A stretch of 64,000 nt of DNA from positions 75,784,596 through 75,848,595 of the forward strand of contig CM050454.1 in the NCBI GenBank assembly GCA_027563935.2, in the 5' to 3' direction. Under the pieces are notes generated by a model. It had not been told where the DNA came from. It searched no databases and worked only from the letters and a program-made list of their open reading frames with translations. The position numbers and the translations under genes are program-made. Source of the DNA: Costus lasius (taxonomy: Eukaryota > Streptophyta > Magnoliopsida > Zingiberales > Costaceae). Below, piece by piece: positions 23,598-36,787 of the stretch (position 1 is its first letter; every line of letters begins with the position of its first letter).

Positions 23598-25295
23598 TGA
23601 AGAGTCCCCTTCAAGGGGGAGCGCAAGGGGGTGAAACCCTATGGATGGCGCATCTTTGATTTTTAAGCGGAAGCAAGGGTTTCAAGGGATCGGCTGCATG
23701 ATATATGATCAACTAACATAAAGCTTGATAAAATCTACAAAGGATCATACCAATGCCATAGTTTTGATGGCGCCTTGGAAGCAAAGGCGCAAGTGCTCCT
23801 TCTCCAAAGAGGACGCACACAAGAGGATGAAGATGGCTACCTCTTGGTGTTCTTTGTGCTAGCAAAGACCTCCAAGGTGTGCTTGTCGCATGAAGGTGAT
23901 GAGAAAAAGCTTGGCCGAGCCTCCCTCCTCTTCCTTGGCGTCAACACTCTCGCATACCAAAGTGGAGATGCGATTAGAGCAAGAGGAGAAGCGTTAGGCG
24001 TTTCTCTTAGGAGATGGCGTTACATGACTTCCAATTATGGAAAGTCATGAAGCCATGCGCTCCCACTCCAAGCAAACCGCCCAAAACGCCTTATGGATCG
24101 AACCATGCGTTCACCCATGTGAACCGGTTCAATCCAAATTGGTCCAAACCAATTTGGTTCAAAGACCACATGAAACCAGCCCAAGCCATGGTCTAGATCT
24201 CTCGGAACCAAAATGGTTCAAGATCTAACCGTTGATCTCTTGACGCTTCTGATCTCACCGATCTAGCATCACTACTCTCGATCGAAGCTTACCGATCTCA
24301 AGCCCTAATCAATCACACATGATCAGACCAGATCTCACTTACAATCAGAGTTTAAATCCCTTTAAACTGAACCAAAACAATTCAGTCCACACGATCAGAC
24401 TTAAGTAAGCCATATCATCAAATTGTGCGACCCTAAGGGTTTCCTTTAGATGTCGGTAACGATAACTAACGTTATCACGATCAGTGAGGGGTATCTAGCA
24501 ACACATCACTGTCTCCCGATATAAAGGAAAGAGTCTTCCAAGACTACACCCAAACCACAGCATAAGTGTGAATCCACTTCACTAGGCATACATGTTTCCT
24601 TTGCCACTGGATGTTCTTATTGGACAAGCGTGTCAAGCCTGTAGCTCAAATATGATGAGCATGATTAGATCTGATGAACATAGTCACCAGGGTATGGCCA
24701 TACACTTTCTCAATCATCTCATAAGGGGGGCCCCTTTAGAACATCACACTCCTTCAACAAGGAGACGGCAATCCTATATCTATCACTAGTGCCCTAACCT
24801 GACTCATGATCATTATCCAAGATAGTCTATAATCATTATGTTTCAAATGATATCGAACTACCTCAAAACAATGACAATCATCATTTAGAAACACAAGTGA
24901 TCTCAAGTCAGAGGACATGTGCCACTTGATGCAAACAAGGATTATTCACATTGTGACAAGCAATTGAATATCCTACAAGGGTCTGTCCAGTACATCCAAT
25001 GTACCCATGAGTCTACATCTTATTCCATGCTCGAAGCATCCTATAAGATTAGAATACATATTAGTCTTAACCATATCAAGGCTGTCTCATGTTCACCAAG
25101 ATATCTCGACTAAGGACTTTATAGCATGTCAGCCCAGCTGAACAGCTTTGAGACATTATTCAGAAGTACACTAATTGCAGCAGAGAAGGTAACAAACTGA
25201 ATAACAACCATGCCTTTATAAACACAAGAGTTTATTACATGATACTGATACAATCCCAAGGCCTCAAACATTAGCCTTAAGGGCATACCCCAACA
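23598..25295 (-). repeat. 5' LTR of Cop1-III (right copy, 1698 bp)
   Basis: Partner of 7091-8788 with the same length and ends, followed by the duplication AAGCA (25296-25300). Confidence 0.96.
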
Positions 25296-25300
25296 AAGCA

Positions 25301-28300
25301 ACCCTTTCGCTTCTGGCTCAGGTATTTTTGTGACTGAAGTCATGCTTTCTTCTTCTATTTCATGGGTGTTGGACACTGCATGTGGAGTTCACATTTGTTC
25401 AAATGTACAGGAACTCAAGAGAAGAAGACGGGTGGGACAGCATGAGGTGGACCTACGAGTAGGAAACGGGGCACGGGTTGCTGCTGTTGCTGTAGGAGTT
25501 TATTACATCTCTTTACCATCTGGTCTTGTATTAGAACTGGACAATTGTTATTTGTACCGAGCATAACTAAGAATATTATCTCTATTCCTGCTCTTGTCAG
25601 GAAAGGGTTTTCCTTTGAATGCAAAACTTCAAAGTGTTATATTTCTTTTGATAATATTGTTTATGCTACCGGGTCAATTAACAATGGGTTATTCATGTTG
25701 GACATGGAATGTTCAATACAACAAATTGATATTAAGAAAGCCAAGTATGCTGATGACAGCACCTTGCTATGGCATAGTCGTTTAGGCCATATTAACAAGA
25801 AACGCATTAAGCGGTTGCATGACTATGGACTGCTGGGATCATTCTCCTATGAGGAGCTTGATACATGCAAAGCTTGTTTAATGGGTAAAATGACGAAGTC
25901 TCCTTTTTCTAATAAAGGTCAAAGGGCTTCAGGTTTACTTGACCTCATTCACAGTGATGTGTGTGGGCCATTTAGTAAACATGCCAGAGGTGGCTATTCA
26001 TACTTCATTACCTTTACTGATGATTTCAGTAGATATGGCTATGTCTATCTAATGAGACATAAGAGTGAATCTTTTGACAAGTTCAAAGAGTTCAAGAATG
26101 AAGTACAAAATCAGCGAGGCCGAAATATCAAGGCACTTCGTTCAGATCGAGGTGGAGAATACTTGAGTCATGAGTTTACTGACTATCTGAAGGAGTGTGG
26201 GATTATCTCACAGCTCACTCCGCCAGGAACACCGCAATGGAATGGTGTGTCCGAGAGGAGAAATAGAACCTTACTGGATATGGTTCGTTCTATGATGAGT
26301 CAGGCTACTCTACCTTACTCCTTTTGGGGATTTGCACTGGAAACAGCTGCAAAGGTACTAAACCGAGTGCCATCCAAGGCCGTTTCAAAGACTCCGTATG
26401 AGTTATGGTATGGGAAACAGCCGAGCTTGACATTTATAAAGATCTGGGGTTGCGAGGCTTATGTCAAAAAGCTCGCCTCTGGGAAACTAGAGAGCAGATC
26501 TGAGAAATGTATCTTTGTCGGTTACCCTAAAGAAACTAAGGGTTATTATTTCTACGATCCCAAAGAGAACAATGTATTTGTTGCTCGGACGGCTATTTTT
26601 CTTGAGAAAGAATTTCTTCTGCAAGAGGCCAGTGGGAGAGAAATAAAGCTGAATGAGAATCCAGAAGAAGGACAAAGTAGTCAAGCACAGTTGGATGAGC
26701 CTGAGCCAGGAGATCAGGTTACTGAACAACCTGAGGCTCAGATATCACGGGAACCGCGAAGATCGGGAAGGATCCGTCGACAGCCTGAACGCTATGACGG
26801 AGTCTACATCATTGATGATGAACCCCTCACTTATGCGGATGCGGTCAGTGGACCGGAATCAGCAAGATGGCTTGAAGCTATGCGAGCCGAGATGGACTCC
26901 ATGTCAGATAACCAAGTTTGGGATTTGGTTGATCCGCCTCCGGGAGTAATCCCTATAGGCTGTAAGTGGATCTTCAAGAAGAAGATTGACATGGATGGTA
27001 ACGTGGTTACCTATAAAGGCAGGCTAGTTGCGAAAGGTTTCAAACAAATTTACGGGATAGATTATGATGAAACTTTCTCTCCTGTAGTCATGTTCAAGTC
27101 TATTCGGATTATTCTTGCAATAGCGGCATATTATGATTATGAGATCTGGCAAATGGATGTGAAGACCGCTTTCCTTAATGGAAACTTAGAGGAGGATGTG
27201 TATATGACACAACCTGAAGGTTTCACTAATCCATCAGATCATCATAAAATATGCAAATTAAAGAAGTCCATTTATGGACTTAAACAAGCATCAAGAAGCT
27301 GGAATATTCGTTTTGATGAATCAATCTGTGAATTTGGTTTCATCAAGAATGAAGATGACCCGTGTGTATATAAGAGGTTTAGTGGGAGCGTGATTACTTT
27401 CCTAGTCCTCTACGTCGATGATATCTTAATCATTGGAAACGATATTCCTGAACTGCATGCCGTCAAGGCATGGTTACGAAAATGTTTCCAGATGAAAGAT
27501 TTAGGAGAAGCAGCCTATGTATTAGGTGTGAAGATCTACAGAGATAGATCTAAGAGGCTTCTCGGGCTGTGCCAGAGTACTTACATCGATAAAGTCCTGG
27601 AGAGATTCCATTTAGAAAATTCTAAAAGCGGATATCTTCCAGTCAGACATGGTCTGAATCTTTCAAAGAGTCAGTGTCCACAAACACAGACTGAGAAAGA
27701 TGAAATGGACAATACGCCTTATGCTTCGGCTATTGGGTCCATTATGTATGCGATGTTGTGTACTCGCCCAGACGTCGCTTACGGGTTAAGCGTGACCAGT
27801 CGATTCCAAAGTAATCCAGGGAAGGCACACTGGATTGCGGTCAAGAACATTTTGAAATATCTTCGGAGGACCAAAGATATGTTCTTGATATATGGAGGTC
27901 AGGAAGAACTCAGTATTGAAGGATATACTGACGCTTAGTTCCAATCTGACCAGGATGATTTCCGATCGCAATCAGGCTATGTTTTTAGCTTGAATGGAGG
28001 AGCAGTGGTGTGGAAAAGTTTCAAACAATCAATTGTTGCTGATTCCACAACAGAAGCCGAGTATGTTGCAGCCTTAGAAGCATCAAAGGAGGCAGTGTGG
28101 ATTCGTAAGTTCGTTTAGGAACTTGGTGTTATTCCTTCGAGTGCAGATCCATTGGTTATCTTCTGTGATAACACTGGAGCAATAGCACAAGCAAAGGAAC
28201 CACGGTCGTACCAGAAGTCCAAGCACATACAGAGAAGGTTTCACTTGATCCGGGAGATCATTGATCGTGGCGAGATCAAAATCTGCAAGGTTCATACAGA

Positions 28301-28394
28301 TGACAATCTAGCTGACCCGCTTACAAAGCCTCTGGCGCAGCAGAAGCATGAGAAGCACTGTAATAAGATGGGTTTGAGATTTCTCAACCATTAG
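25301..28394 (+). pseudogene. Cop1-II end of gag and pol, with a frameshift and two stops
   Basis: Resumes the gag frame cut at 7090, through protease (DTA) and into pol. A 1-bp loss in a T run near 25553, against Cop1-V, shifts the frame just after the protease. Integrase (HSDVCGPF, SDRGGEY, NGVSERRN), RT with YVDD and most of RNase H are then open to a TAG at 27936-27938 (TCG Ser in sister copies). A second TAG at 28116-28118 stands where Cop1-V has CAG. The end of the tail (DDNLADPLTK) and the natural stop at 28392-28394 are intact. The copy is dead but recent enough to read throughout. Confidence 0.92.
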
Positions 28395-28397
28395 ATT

Positions 28398-28414
28398 AAG
28401 TGCAAGTGGGAGAT
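28398..28414 (+). other. Polypurine tract of Cop1-II
   Basis: AAGTGCAAGTGGGAGAT directly before the LTR. Confidence 0.85.
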
Positions 28415-30092
28415 TGTTGGGGTATGCCCTTAAGGCTAATGTTTGAGGCCTTGGGATTATATCAGTATCATGTATAAACTCTATGTTTATAAAGGCAATG
28501 GTTGTTATTCAGGTTGTTACATTATCTGCTGCAATATGTATACTTCTGAATAATGTCTCAATGATGTTTAGCTTGGCTGACATGCAGTATTGTCCTTAGT
28601 CGAGATATCTTGGTGAACATGAGACAGCCTTGATATGATTGAGACTAATATGTGTTCTAATCTTATAGGATGCTTCGAGCATAGAATAAGATGTAGACTC
28701 ATGGGTACATTGGATGTACTGGACAGACCCTACTTAGGATATTCGATTGCTTGTCACAATGTGAATAATCCTTATATGCAAACAAGTGGCATATTTCCTC
28801 TGACTTGAGATCACTTGTGTTTCTAAATGATGATTGGCATTGTTTTGAGGTAGTTCAATATCATTTGAAACATAATGGTTATAGACTATCTTGGATAATG
28901 AGCATGAGTCATGCTAGGGCACTAGTGATAGATATAGGATTGCCGTCTCCTTGTTTGGAGTGTGATGTTCTGTTGGGGCCCCCTGGATGAGATGGTTGAG
29001 AAAGTGTATGGCCATACCCAGATGACTATGTTCATCTGATCTAACCACTCTCATCATATTGGAATTACAGGCTTGACACGCTTGTCCAATAAGAACGTCC
29101 AGTGGCAAAGGAAACACATATGTCAAGTGACTTGGGTTCACACTTGTGCTGTGGTTTGGGTGTAGTCTTGGAAGACTCTTTCCTTTATATCGGGAGACAG
29201 TGATGTGTTGCTAGATACCCCTCACTGATCGTGATAATGTAAGTTATCGTTACCGACATTTAAAGGAAACCCTTAGGGTCGCACAATTTGATGATATGGC
29301 TTACTTAAGTCAGATCGTGTGGACTGAATTGTTTTGGTTCAGTTTAAAGGAGTTTAAACTCTGATTGTAAGTGAGATCTGGTCTGATCATGTTTGATTGA
29401 TTAGGGCTTGAGATCGGTAAGCTTCGATCGAGAGAATTGATGCTAGATCGGTGAGATCAAGAGCATCAAGAGATGAATGGTTAGATCTTGAACCTTATGG
29501 TTTAATATGATCTAGACCAATGCTTGGTTTGATTTGGTCTTTAAACCAAATGTAATTGAACCGGTTCATCATATGAACGCATGGTTCAATGGGAGAGGAA
29601 AATGCGATGGTTCACTTGACGTGAACGCTTGAACACGTTGAGGGCTTACTATTTTTGGAAGTCATGCTTTCCAAATTAGTTAACGCCTCTACATTCGTGG
29701 GTGGTGTGCTATTCTTCTCTCTCGCCCCTTCCTCTCGACGTCTCTCTCTCGTGTGGTGAGTCTTGACGCTCAAGGAGGATTCGGCCTAGCCAAGAGATCA
29801 TCTCATCTTCCCTTCAAGCGATCAGGAGACTTGGAGATCCTTGCTAGCACAAGGAACGACAAGGAGAAAGCCATTTCTCATCTTGTGTGCGTCACCTTTG
29901 GAGGAGAGCCGCTCGCCCTCTTGCTTCCAAGACGCCATCCAAGAAATGGCATTGGTATGACCTCTCTCATGAATATACAATCTTCAAGTTGATCATATAT
30001 TCATGCATGCGATCCTAGGAAACCCTAGATTCCGCCCATGCAAATTTTATATGCGCATGCTTTAGGGTTTCGCCCCCTTTAGGGAACTTTCA
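28415..30092 (+). repeat. 3' LTR of Cop1-II (1678 bp)
   Basis: Starts TGTTGGGGTATGCCC and ends AGGGAACTTTCA. Its hairpin at 29233-29248 reads GATAAT-GTAA-GTTATC, with a wobble pair between the two other versions. It faces the oppositely oriented LTR of Cop1-V across 21 bp. The 5 bases after it (CACAC) would be the target duplication; the left partner is off the window. Confidence 0.92.
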
Positions 30093-30113
30093 CACACATC
30101 ACTATGTATGAGA

Positions 30114-31786
30114 TGAAGGGGGGGGGCGAAACCCTAATTCAGGCGCATATAAAATTTTTCATGGGCGAAAACAAGGGTTTCATGAAGATCGCATGGCATG
30201 AACATATGATCAACTATTAGTTCTTGCAATGAGAAGATAGGATGTTACCATGGCCATTATTTGGATGGCGACTTGGAAGAATATAGAGGGCGAGCGGCTC
30301 TCCTCCAAAGCAGTCGCACACAAGGTGACGATGGCTACTCCCTTTTCTTCTTTGTGCTAGCAAAGTTCCAAGGTGTCCTTCAACGTGTAGGAGAAGATGA
30401 GATGTTCTTCTTCTTGGCTAAGCGAAAACTCTCTACCTCTTCTATTTCGTGGAGCCTCGACACACACACGAGAGGAGAAGCATTCATTCGAGAGAGAGGG
30501 AGGTGTTGAGGCGTTATCCAACGTGGGAACGCTTATGGCTTCCAAAAATAGAAAGTCATCAAGCCATGCGCCCATGTTTTCGAACCAACCAAAACGTCTT
30601 CTCACTTTGAACCATGCATTCACTTATGTGAACCGGTTCTATTGCATTTGGTTCAAAGACCAAATCAAACCAAGCCATGGTCTAGATCTCATATGAACCA
30701 GATGGCTCAAGATCTAACCACACATCTCTTGATGCTCTTGATCTCATCGATCAAGCATCAATTCTCCCGATCGAAGCTTACCGATCTCAAGCCCTAATCA
30801 ATCAAATATGATCAGACCAGATCTCACTTCCAATCAGAGTTTAAACTCCTTTAAACTGAACCAAAACCATTCAGTCCACACGATCTGACATAAGTAAGCC
30901 ATATCATCAAATTGTGCGACCCTAAGGGTTTCCTTCAATGTCGGTAACGATAACTTACGTTATCACGATCAGAGAGGGGTATCTAGCAACACATCACTGT
31001 CTCCCGATATAAAGGAAAGAGTCTTCCAAGACTACACCCAAACCATAGCACAAGTGTGAATCCAATTCACTTGACATACATGTTTCCTTTGCCACTGGAT
31101 GTTCTCATTGGACAAGCGTGTCAAGCCTGTAATTCCAATATGATGAAAATGATTAGATCAGATGAACATAGTCATCTGGGTATGGCCATACACTTTCTCA
31201 ATCATCTCATCCAGGGGGCCCCTTTAGAACATCACACTCCAACAAGGAGAGGCAATCCTATATCTATCACTAGTGTCCTAACATGACTCATGCTCATTAT
31301 CCAAGATAATCTATAACCATTATATTTCAAATGATATTGAATTACCTCAAGACAATGCCAATCATCATTTAGAAACACAAGCGATCTCAAGTCAGAGGAA
31401 ATATGCCACTTGCTTGCATATAAGGATTATTCACATTGTGACAAACAATTGAATATCCTAAGTAGGGTCTGTCCAGTACATCCAATGCACCTATGTGTCT
31501 ACATCTTATTCCATGCTCGAAGCACCCTATAAGATTAGAACACATATTAGTCTCAATCATATCAAGGTTGTCTCATGTTCACCAAGACATCTCGACTAAG
31601 GACAATACTGCATGTCAGCCAAGCTGAACACCATTGAGACATTATTCAGAAGTATACATAACAGCAGCAGATAATGTAACAACCTGAATAACAACCATTG
31701 CCTTTATAAACTTATACATAGTTTATACATGATACTGAAATCATCCCAAAGGCCTCAAACATTAGCCTTAAGGGCATACCCCAACA
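30114..31786 (-). repeat. 3' LTR of Cop1-V (left copy, 1673 bp)
   Basis: Plus strand begins TGAA plus nine G and ends CATACCCCAACA. The hairpin at 30949-30964 is GATAAC-TTAC-GTTATC. Confidence 0.95.
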
Positions 31787-31803
31787 ATCTCCCACTTGCA
31801 CTT
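31787..31803 (-). other. Polypurine tract of Cop1-V
   Basis: Reverse complement of AAGTGCAAGTGGGAGAT next to the LTR. Confidence 0.82.
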
Positions 31804-31806
31804 AAT

Positions 31807-34800
31807 CTAATGGTTGAGAAATCTCAAACCCATATTATTACAGTGCTTTTCATGCTTCTGCTGCGCCAGAGGCTTATTAAGCGGGTCAGCTAGATTGTCA
31901 TCTGTATGAACCTTGCAGATCTTGATCTCTCCACGATCTATGATCTCCTAGATCAAATGAAACCTTCTCTGTATGTGCTTGGACTTCTGGTGTGACCGTG
32001 GTTCCTTTGCTTGTGCTATTGCTCCAGTGTTATCACAGAAGATAACTAATGGATCAGCACTCGAAGGAACAACACCAAGTTCCTGAACGAACTTACGAAT
32101 CCACACTGCCTCCTTTGATGCTTCCGAGGCTGCAACATACTCGGCTTCTGTTGTGGAATCAGCAACAATTGATTGTTTGAAACTCTTCCACACCACTGCT
32201 CCTCCATTCAAGCTAAAAACATAGCCTGATTGCGATCGGAAATCATCCTGGTCAGATTGGAACGAAGCGTCAGTATATCCTTCAATACTGAGTTCTTCCT
32301 GACCTCCATAAATCAAGAACATATCTTTGGTCCTCCGAAGATATTTCAAAATGTTCTTGACTGCAATCCAGTGTGCCTTCCCTGGATTACTTTGGAATCG
32401 ACTGGTCACGCTTAACCCGTAAGCGACGTCTGGGCGAGTACACAACATGGCATACATGATGGATCCAATAGCCGAAGCATAAGGCGTATTGTGCATTTCA
32501 TCTTTCTCAGATTGTGTTTGAGGACACTGGCTCTTAGAAAGATTCAGACCATGTCTGACTGGAAGATATCCTCTTTTAGAATTTTCTAAATGGAATCTCT
32601 CCAAGACTTTATCGATGTAAGTACTCTGGCACAGCCCGAGAAGCCTATTAGATCTATCTCTATAGATCTGCACACCTAATACATAGGCTGCTTCTCCTAA
32701 ATCTTTCATCTGGAAACATTTTCTTAACCATGCTTTGACCGCATGCAGTTCAGGAATATCGTTTCCAATGATCAAGATATCATCGACGTAGAGGACTAGG
32801 AAAGTAATCACGCTCCCACTAAACCTCTTATATACACACGGGTCATCTTCATTTTTGATGAAACCAAATTCACAAACTGATTCATCAAAACGAATATTCC
32901 AGCTTCTCGATGCTTGTTTTAGTCCATAAATAGACTTCTTTAATTTGCATATTTTATGACGATCTGATGGATTGATGAAACCTTCAGGTTGTGCCATATA
33001 CACATCCTCTTCCAGTTTTCCATTAAGGAAAGCGGTCTTCACATCCATTTGCCAGATCTCATAATCATAATATGCAGCTATCGCGAGAATAATCCGAATG
33101 GACTTAAACATGGCTACAGGAGAGAATGTTTCATCATAATCTATCCCGTAGATTTGTTTGAAATCTTTCGCAACTAGCCTGCCCTTATAGGTAACTACGT
33201 TACCATCCATATCAATCTTCTTCTTGAAGATCCATTTACAGCCTATAGGGATTACTCCCGGAGGTGGATCAACCAAATCCCAGACTTGGTTATCTGACAT
33301 GGAGTCCATCTCGGCTCGCATAGCTTCAAGCCATCTTGCTGATTCCGGTCCACTGACCGCATCCGCATAGGTGAGGGGTTCATCATTAATGATGTAGACT
33401 CCGTCATAGCGCTCAGGCTGTCGACGAATCCTTCCCGATCTACGCGGTTCCCGTGATATCTGAGCCTCAGGTTGAACATCAACCTGTTCTATTTGCTCAG
33501 GCTCATCCAACTGAGCTTGACTACTTTGTCCCTCTTCTGGACTTTCATCCAGTTTTATTTCTCTCCCACTGGCTTCTTGCAGAAGAAATTCCTTCTCAAG
33601 AAAAATAGCCGTTCGAGCAACAAATATTTTGTTCTCTTTGGGATCGTAGAAATAATAACCCTTAGTTTCTTTAGGGTAACCGACAAAGATACATTTATAA
33701 GATCTGCTCTCTAGTTTCCCAGAGGCGAGCTTTTTGACATAAGCCTCGCAACCCCAGATTTTGATAAATGTCAAGCTTGGCTGTTTCCCATACCATAACT
33801 CATATGGAGTCTTTGAAACGGCCTTGGATGGCACTCGGTTTAGTACCTTTGCAGCTGTTTCCAGTGCAAATCCCCAAAAGGAGTAAGGTAGAGTAGCCTG
33901 ACTCATCATCGAACGAACCATATCCAATAAGGTTCTATTTCTCCTCTCGGACACACCATTCCATTGCAGTGTTCCTGGCGGAGTGAGCTGTGAGATAATC
34001 CCACACTCCTTCAGATAGTCAGTAAACTCTCGACTCAAGTATTCTCCACCTCGATCGGATCGAAGTGCCTTGATATTCTGGCCTAGCTGATTCTGTACTT
34101 CATTTTTGAACTCTTTGAACTTGTCAAAAGATTCACTCTTATGTCTCATTAGATAGACAACCATATCTACTGAAATCATCAGTAAAAGTAATGAAGTATG
34201 AATAGCCACCTCTGGCATGTTTACTAAATGGTCCACACACATCACTGTGAATAAGGTCAAGTAAACCTGAAGCCCTTTGACCTTTATTAGAAAAAGGAGT
34301 CTTCGTCATTTTGCCCATTAAACAAGCTTTGCATGTATCAAGCTCCTCATAGGAGAATGATCCCAGCAGTCCATGGTCATGCAACCGCTTAATGCGCTTC
34401 TTGTTAATATGGCCTAAACGACTATGCCATAGCAAGGTGCTGTCATCAGCATACTTGGCTTTCTTATTATCAATTTGTTGTACAGAACATTCCATGTCCA
34501 ACATGTATAACCCATTGTTAATTGAGCCAGTAGCATAAACAATATTATCAAATGAAATATAACACTTTAAAGTTTTGTATTCAAAAGAAAATCCTTTCCT
34601 GACAAGAGCAGGAATAGAGATAATATTCTTAGTTATGCTCGGTACAAAATAACAATTGTCAAGTTCTAATACAAAACCAGATGGTAAAGAGATGTTATAT
34701 TGTCCTACAGCAACAGCAGCAACCCGTGCCCCGTTTCCAACTCGTAGGTCCACCTCATGCTGTCCCACCTGTCTTCTTCTCTTGAGTTCCTGTACATTTG

Positions 34801-35692
34801 AACAAATGTGAACTCCACATGCAGTGTCCAACACCCATGAAATAGAAGAAGCTACCATGACTTCAGTCACGTAAATACCTGAGCCAGAAGTGAAAGGCTT
34901 GCTTCCCTTCTTCTCTCCTTGGAGCGCTTTACAGTCCTTCTTCTAGTGACCGAGCTGGCCACAATGGAAACATCTGTTGTCCTTTAACCGCTTTATCTTT
35001 TGTTTCAGAGCCTTGTTGTAGCTCTTGATAGGGGCTTTGCCCTTCTTCCCCTTCTTCTTGTTCCTTGAAGGAACCAGCAAGACAGAGGAGGAAGGCTTTC
35101 CCTTCTCAAGAGTCTGCTCTGTGGTACAGAGCATGTTCAGTAACTCTGCCGGAGTACAATCTATCTTGTTCATATTAAAATTAATAATGAACGGATCAAA
35201 AGAGGCCGGGAGAGACTGCAGGATAATGTCTACAACAAGTTCCTGATTGATGGTGTGTCCCAGTTTCTCTAGAGCCTCCTTGTACCCAATCATCTTGAGT
35301 ACGTGAGCTCCCACTGGACTGCCTTCAGTCAGTTTGCTCTGAAAGAAAAGTTTCGTCAAGTTATAGCGTTCAGTCCTTGCCTGTGCAGCATACAGCATCT
35401 TGAGATTTGCTATAATATCAATAGCAGATAAATCCTCATGCTGACGCTGGAGCTCTGGCGTCATTGACGCAAGCATAAGACAAGCGACATCAGTACTATC
35501 ACTGACGTGCTTCTCATAAGCATCCCGAACCGCCCTTGCGGCGTTCGCTGCGGGTTGAGCCGGTATTGCCGTCACAAGGACATACAGTTTCCTCTCAGCC
35601 TTAAGAACAATCTTAAGCTATCTGTACCAGTCTGAGAAGTTTGGCCCAGCAAACTTCTCCTTTTCCAGTATGGATCGCAGATTGAGCCCTGT
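31807..35692 (-). pseudogene. Cop1-V gag-pol, several disabling changes
   Basis: Same polyprotein as Cop1-IV. In reading order from the right: the start ATG is replaced by ACA (35690-35692); a TAG at 35618-35620 early in gag; a TAG at 34943-34945 where Trp of the zinc knuckle should be; an open stretch with protease DTA and the integrase zinc site to about 34160; a 2-bp loss near 34160 that shifts the frame within integrase; a long open stretch with SDRGGEY, NGVSERRN, YVDD and RNase H; and a TAG at 31948-31950 (AGG Arg in Cop1-IV) before the natural stop at 31807-31809. It cannot make a full polyprotein. Confidence 0.92.
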
Positions 35693-36787
35693 AGTGTTCG
35701 TTGCTGCAGGAATCTACAACATTGCAAGAACAACAAGGTCAGTATCCATGTTAGAATCAATCCAGGACTTAAGAATGATTCTTTTCTCACTATTTTATCT
35801 GACTGAAAAATCCAATAAAACAGTCCGAAAGAGTAAAACACTTTTTAGTGAGATGGGATCCAGATTTCATACTTGGTCTCTGCGTCCCGCTCAGGCGAGA
35901 TAAGATGCACAGAGAGTTCAAGCACTAATCACTGGTAGGCTATCCATGCCAATCGCCAACCCGTGCGATTCCCCTTCATCTGGGCAATCCAGCAGACTGT
36001 GCCAACTGAGTTGGTACAACACAGTCTCTGATTCCACAGATGGCTGCCTCCATATAGCTAACATATGCTCAATATGTAGCCTACATGGTCAAGCTGACCT
36101 GACCTACTCCCTGGACCACCACGTGCTATGCTGAGCAACGAGAAGCGATAAATCCCTTCTCTGTAACACGCAGGTGTAATCACACACCGTCTGAAGATAG
36201 ATGGGCGTGCCCACTGAGTGGGTACAACACGGCCCCAACGATAGTCAGAACAGTGAGGTTTCGCGTCAGAAGGCTTTCGTGCTTGATATTTGACGTTGGA
36301 TTTTAACGGTCCATTTTATCTTCTTACTATCATGCAATATCTATGGTGATAGCAAGAGAATAAATCAAGCATGTGCTAATATTTCTTAAACAGTAAATAG
36401 AAAGCACAATGATCTTATGTGGTAAATGCCCATAAAAGCCTAAGTAAAAACCCTAGTTTTACACAAGTCTTCACATGAGCTCTTTATGGGTCTCTTGCAC
36501 TTTATCTGGCCCAGCCCGGGCCCAAGCCCTCTCTGCAGCTCAAATGCGCCCATCAGGTAGCATGCGCCTGTGCTAGAGTCGAACTCTAGACCTCCCACCT
36601 GGTCAAGGCACTTGCTGCAAGCGCTTCTGTCATGTGTGCTCTGTGCTCATGTCTGATCAAATTACATTTTAATCTATCTAGACATGAATTGACACGCAGG
36701 TCAATTGTACATTATTATAAATTAAAGTGTGATACACAGATCACAATAAAAATTTACAATTAAAGGGGGGGGGGGGGCGAAACCAAT
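35693..36787 (-). other. Shortened leader of Cop1-V with poly-G and lost primer site
   Basis: The gag-proximal part matches the other Cop1 leaders, including hairpins at 36002-36014 and 36210-36222. Near 36760 the match stops and is replaced by 13 G (36765-36777) and GCGAAACC-like sequence, then CCAAT and the LTR. About 0.75 kb present in Cop1-IV, including all of the primer site except its last bases, is missing. The GGGG-CGAAACC string repeats the start of the adjacent LTR. Confidence 0.8.

Larger units (their letters stand above)
7091..25295 (-). mobile_element. Cop1-III: copia element split by Cop1-IV
   Basis: Both LTRs are present (7091-8788 and 23598-25295, 1698 bp each), with perfect 5-bp target duplication AAGCA at 7086-7090 and 25296-25300. 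Own internal sequence is 8789-11766 and 20886-23597; 11767-20885 is the inserted Cop1-IV. By eye the LTRs differ at roughly ten sites (about 0.6%). It inserted into gag of Cop1-II, in the opposite direction. Confidence 0.96.
6259..30092 (+). mobile_element. Cop1-II: copia element split by Cop1-III; 5' end off the window
   Basis: Own sequence is 6259-7090 (end of leader and gag) and 25301-30092 (end of gag, pol, 3' LTR). The stretch 7091-25295 is the inserted Cop1-III, flanked by the duplication AAGCA (7086-7090 and 25296-25300). Removing the insert and one AAGCA rejoins the gag frame exactly. The 3' LTR ends at 30092 and is followed by 21 bp of Cop2-I integrase code, so this element sits inside Cop2-I. 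Its 5' LTR would be upstream of Cop1-I, off the window. Confidence 0.9.

Noticed and set aside
34139..34870. Independent gene of 243 codons upstream of Cop1-V pol
   Set aside because: It is the protease/integrase start of the same polyprotein, separated by a 2-bp loss near 34160.
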